DNA from: Bradyrhizobium sp. ISRA430
GTDB taxonomy: Bacteria > Pseudomonadota > Alphaproteobacteria > Rhizobiales > Xanthobacteraceae
Direction of reading: 5' to 3'
Assembly: GCF_029909975.1 (NCBI RefSeq)
Contig: NZ_CP094516.1
Span: forward strand, 4,402,001 to 4,466,000
Length of the DNA: 64,000 nucleotides
Below are positions 62,431 through 64,000 of the stretch, piece after piece (the first letter of the stretch is position 1; each line of letters begins with the position of its first letter). The notes beneath the pieces were generated by a model. That model did no database searches. It saw nothing but the letters and a program-made list of their open reading frames with translations, and had not been told where the DNA came from. The position numbers and the translations under genes are program-made.

Positions 62431-63534
62431 ATGGATAGGGTCGACTGCGTCGTCATCGGAGCGGGCGTCGTCGGGCTCGCGGTCGCCCGACGGCTCGCCC
62501 AGGCCGGGCGCGAGGTGATCGTGCTCGAGGAAGCGGAGGCCATCGGCACCGTCACGTCCTCGCGCAACAGCGAGGTTATCCATGCCGGCATCTACTACCG
62601 CGCCGGGAGCTGGATGGCCCGCATGTGCGTCAGCGGCAAGCACGCGCTCTACCGTTACTGCGCCGAGCGCGGCATCCCGCACAAAAACTGCGGCAAGCTG
62701 ATCGTTGCGACCACTCCGAAAGAGACCGAGAAGCTGCAATCGATCAAGGCCCACGCCGAAGCCAACGGCGTCCTCGACATGCAGTTGCTCGCGGGCGAGG
62801 CCGCCCGCGCACTTGAGCCGGCGCTCGCTTGCGATGCCGCGCTGCTCTCGCCTTCGACGGGCATCATCGACAGCCACGCCTACATGCTCTCGCTGCGGGG
62901 CGAGGCCGAGGCGGCCGGCGCGGCCTTTGCGTTTCACACGCCGCTGATCCGGGCCAAGGCCTCGGGCGGTGTCATCGAGATCGATGCCGGCGGCGACGCT
63001 CCGATGACGCTGCAATGCGCCTTGCTCGTCAACGCCGCCGGCCTCGCGGCGACCACAGTTGCGCGCCACATTGACGGAATGCCGCTGGAACGGATTCCGC
63101 CGGCCTATCTCGCCAAGGGAAATTACTTTAGCTGCAGCGCCAGGGCGCCGTTCTCGCACCTGATCTATCCGGTGCCCGAGCCAGGCGGACTCGGCGTGCA
63201 TCTGACGCTGGACATGGCAGGCCAGGCGCGGTTCGGTCCGGACGTCGAATGGATCGAGACGGTCGACTACGCGGTCGACCCGTCGCGCGCCGAGCGCTTC
63301 TATCCGGCCATTCGCGAATACTGGCCGACGCTGCCTGACGGCGCGTTGATGCCGAGCTATTCAGGCATCCGTCCGAAGATCGTGCCGCCGGCGGTCGCCA
63401 CGCAGGATTTCCTGATGCAGGGCCCGCGCGATCATGGCGTCGAGGGCCTGATCAATCTGTTCGGCATCGAATCGCCGGGATTGACGTCATCGCTTGCGAT
63501 CGCGGATCACGTCGCCGCACTCGCAGGAATCTAA
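62431..63534 (+). CDS. FAD-dependent oxidoreductase, L-2-hydroxyglutarate dehydrogenase-like
   Basis: 367 residues. [20 protein letters not shown] is the FAD loop; [20 protein letters not shown] and [19 protein letters not shown] resemble L-2-hydroxyglutarate dehydrogenase/Lhg[21 protein letters not shown] ends the DAO domain. It oxidises a 2-hydroxy acid with FAD, probably delivering electrons to quinone. The ATG at 62431 is chosen because the FAD loop normally starts within ten residues; 23 extra in-frame codons precede it. Confidence 0.85.
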   Translation: MDRVDCVVIGAGVVGLAVARRLAQAGREVIVLEEAEAIGTVTSSRNSEVIHAGIYYRAGSWMARMCVSGKHALYRYCAERGIPHKNCGKLIVATTPKETEKLQSIKAHAEANGVLDMQLLAGEAARALEPALACDAALLSPSTGIIDSHAYMLSLRGEAEAAGAAFAFHTPLIRAKASGGVIEIDAGGDAPMTLQCALLVNAAGLAATTVARHIDGMPLERIPPAYLAKGNYFSCSARAPFSHLIYPVPEPGGLGVHLTLDMAGQARFGPDVEWIETVDYAVDPSRAERFYPAIREYWPTLPDGALMPSYSGIRPKIVPPAVATQDFLMQGPRDHGVEGLINLFGIESPGLTSSLAIADHVAALAGI

Positions 63535-63536
63535 AT

Positions 63537-63602
63537 CGCGCGCAATGATGATTGCGCGGTGGTCCTCACCGCAGGGACGAGCGCAACCGCGCTCATCCCT
63601 GC
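63537..63602. terminator. Two stem-loops between convergent genes
   Basis: CGCGCAAT-GATG-ATTGCGCG (63539-63558) and a 14-base stem GCAGGGACGAGCGC-AACC-GCGCTCATCCCTGC (63571-63602, one mismatch). No long T run. Placement between convergent genes suggests two-way termination. Confidence 0.6.
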
Positions 63603-63643
63603 ATGAAGGGATACGGTCAACTCTACGCTGTGTACGGGGATGA

Positions 63644-63829
63644 CTAGTGAAGCGTGTCGTCCGAGTTGTGCTTCAACCGCTCGATCTGGTCCTTGACCAT
63701 CAGCTTCCGGCGCTTCAACTCAACAATTTGCAGGTCGTCTGTTGAAAGGTGCACGAGTGCTTCGTGCAATTCGTTTTCGAGAAGTTTGTGTTTCCGCTCC
63801 AATTCAACCAGATGTGCCTGAATTGTCAT
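63644..63829 (-). CDS. DUF465 (YdcH-like) protein
   Basis: 61 residues, MTIQAHLVELERKHKLLENE, then LSTDDLQIVELKRRKLMVKD and QIERLK. This is the DUF465/YdcH pattern, a helical hairpin of unknown function common in alphaproteobacteria. AGGAGG lies just upstream (reverse strand, 63835-63842). The last six residues (NSDDTLH) are variable. Confidence 0.88.
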   Translation of the reverse strand: MTIQAHLVELERKHKLLENELHEALVHLSTDDLQIVELKRRKLMVKDQIERLKHNSDDTLH

Positions 63830-63951
63830 TCGAAACCTCCTCGGTAGGGTTGAACCTTAGGATTCGATCCGGACGGCGAAGTGTACATCAGCGATTCCTT
63901 CTGTCGATGATTATCCGTTGTCGCACCGTCATTTTTGAAAATTCATATGTA

Positions 63952-64000
63952 ATGAAGCGTGAGTACGGAACCGCCCCGGAAAAACCCGTGATATCAATGC
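63952..64000 (+). CDS. Possible start of a forward gene cut by the window edge
   Basis: An ATG at 63952 opens a frame MKREYGTAPEKPVISM to the edge. There is no good ribosome binding site, so this is only a possibility. Confidence 0.2.
   Translation, partial: MKREYGTAPEKPVISM

Overview
The window is GC-rich chromosome of an alphaproteobacterium, most likely Bradyrhizobium. The signs are the gene content (napEDABC, nnrS/nnrR, an oxygen-independent hemN beside nirK-nirV, many solute transporters, DUF465/DUF3309/DUF4112 proteins) and the families of long intergenic palindromes. From memory, B. diazoefficiens USDA 110 carries nap and nirK-nirV/nnrR/hemN2 in the same broad chromosomal region. Genus is an inference; no marker gene such as 16S rRNA is present.

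Layout. 1-5 kb: a cytochrome P450 cut by the window edge, an L,D-transpeptidase, a small NADP-binding oxidoreductase, a LuxR-type regulator and a luciferase-like monooxygenase. 5.2-9.5 kb: napEDABC behind an FNR/FixK-type box with a well-placed -10. 9.6-19 kb: housekeeping and small proteins (RecD-like helicase, msrA-msrB, several small membrane or secreted proteins, purA). 19-27.5 kb: two paralogous EamA transporters bracket a mobile region in which an IS91-like element (HUH transposase plus tyrosine recombinase) sits inside an IS630 element whose ends and TA target duplication can still be read; a broken DUF3800 gene lies next to it. 27.7-39 kb: a Bug-type binding protein, a chemoreceptor, a hydroxyacid dehydrogenase followed by a sugar-type ABC importer without ATPase, a phytase-like esterase, a DUF4139 protein and an atypical FixJ-like regulator. 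39.5-47.1 kb: an AraC regulator and the second denitrification block: nnrS, nnrR, a DUF1858 protein, hemN, a small membrane protein, nirK, nirV. 47.3-64 kb: GNAT, a two-subunit CoA-transferase, AsmA, a second sugar-type importer without ATPase, convergent with a polyamine-type importer without binding protein, then glpD, a PAS-GGDEF-EAL protein, an L-2-hydroxyglutarate-dehydrogenase-like enzyme and a DUF465 protein.

How the genes fit together. Nap reduces nitrate to nitrite in the periplasm, NirK reduces nitrite to NO, NnrR is the likely NO-responsive regulator and HemN supplies heme precursor without oxygen. Four TTG-N8-CAA boxes sit at nap, nnrS/nnrR, hemN and nirK, so one low-oxygen/NO circuit probably controls both blocks, which lie about 30 kb apart. 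NO and N2O reductases are not in the window.

No wholly new multi-gene system was found. The items most worth a second look are the nested IS pair, the two secreted proteins with identical cysteine spacing, the response regulator with Glu at the phosphoacceptor position, and the incomplete ABC cassettes.
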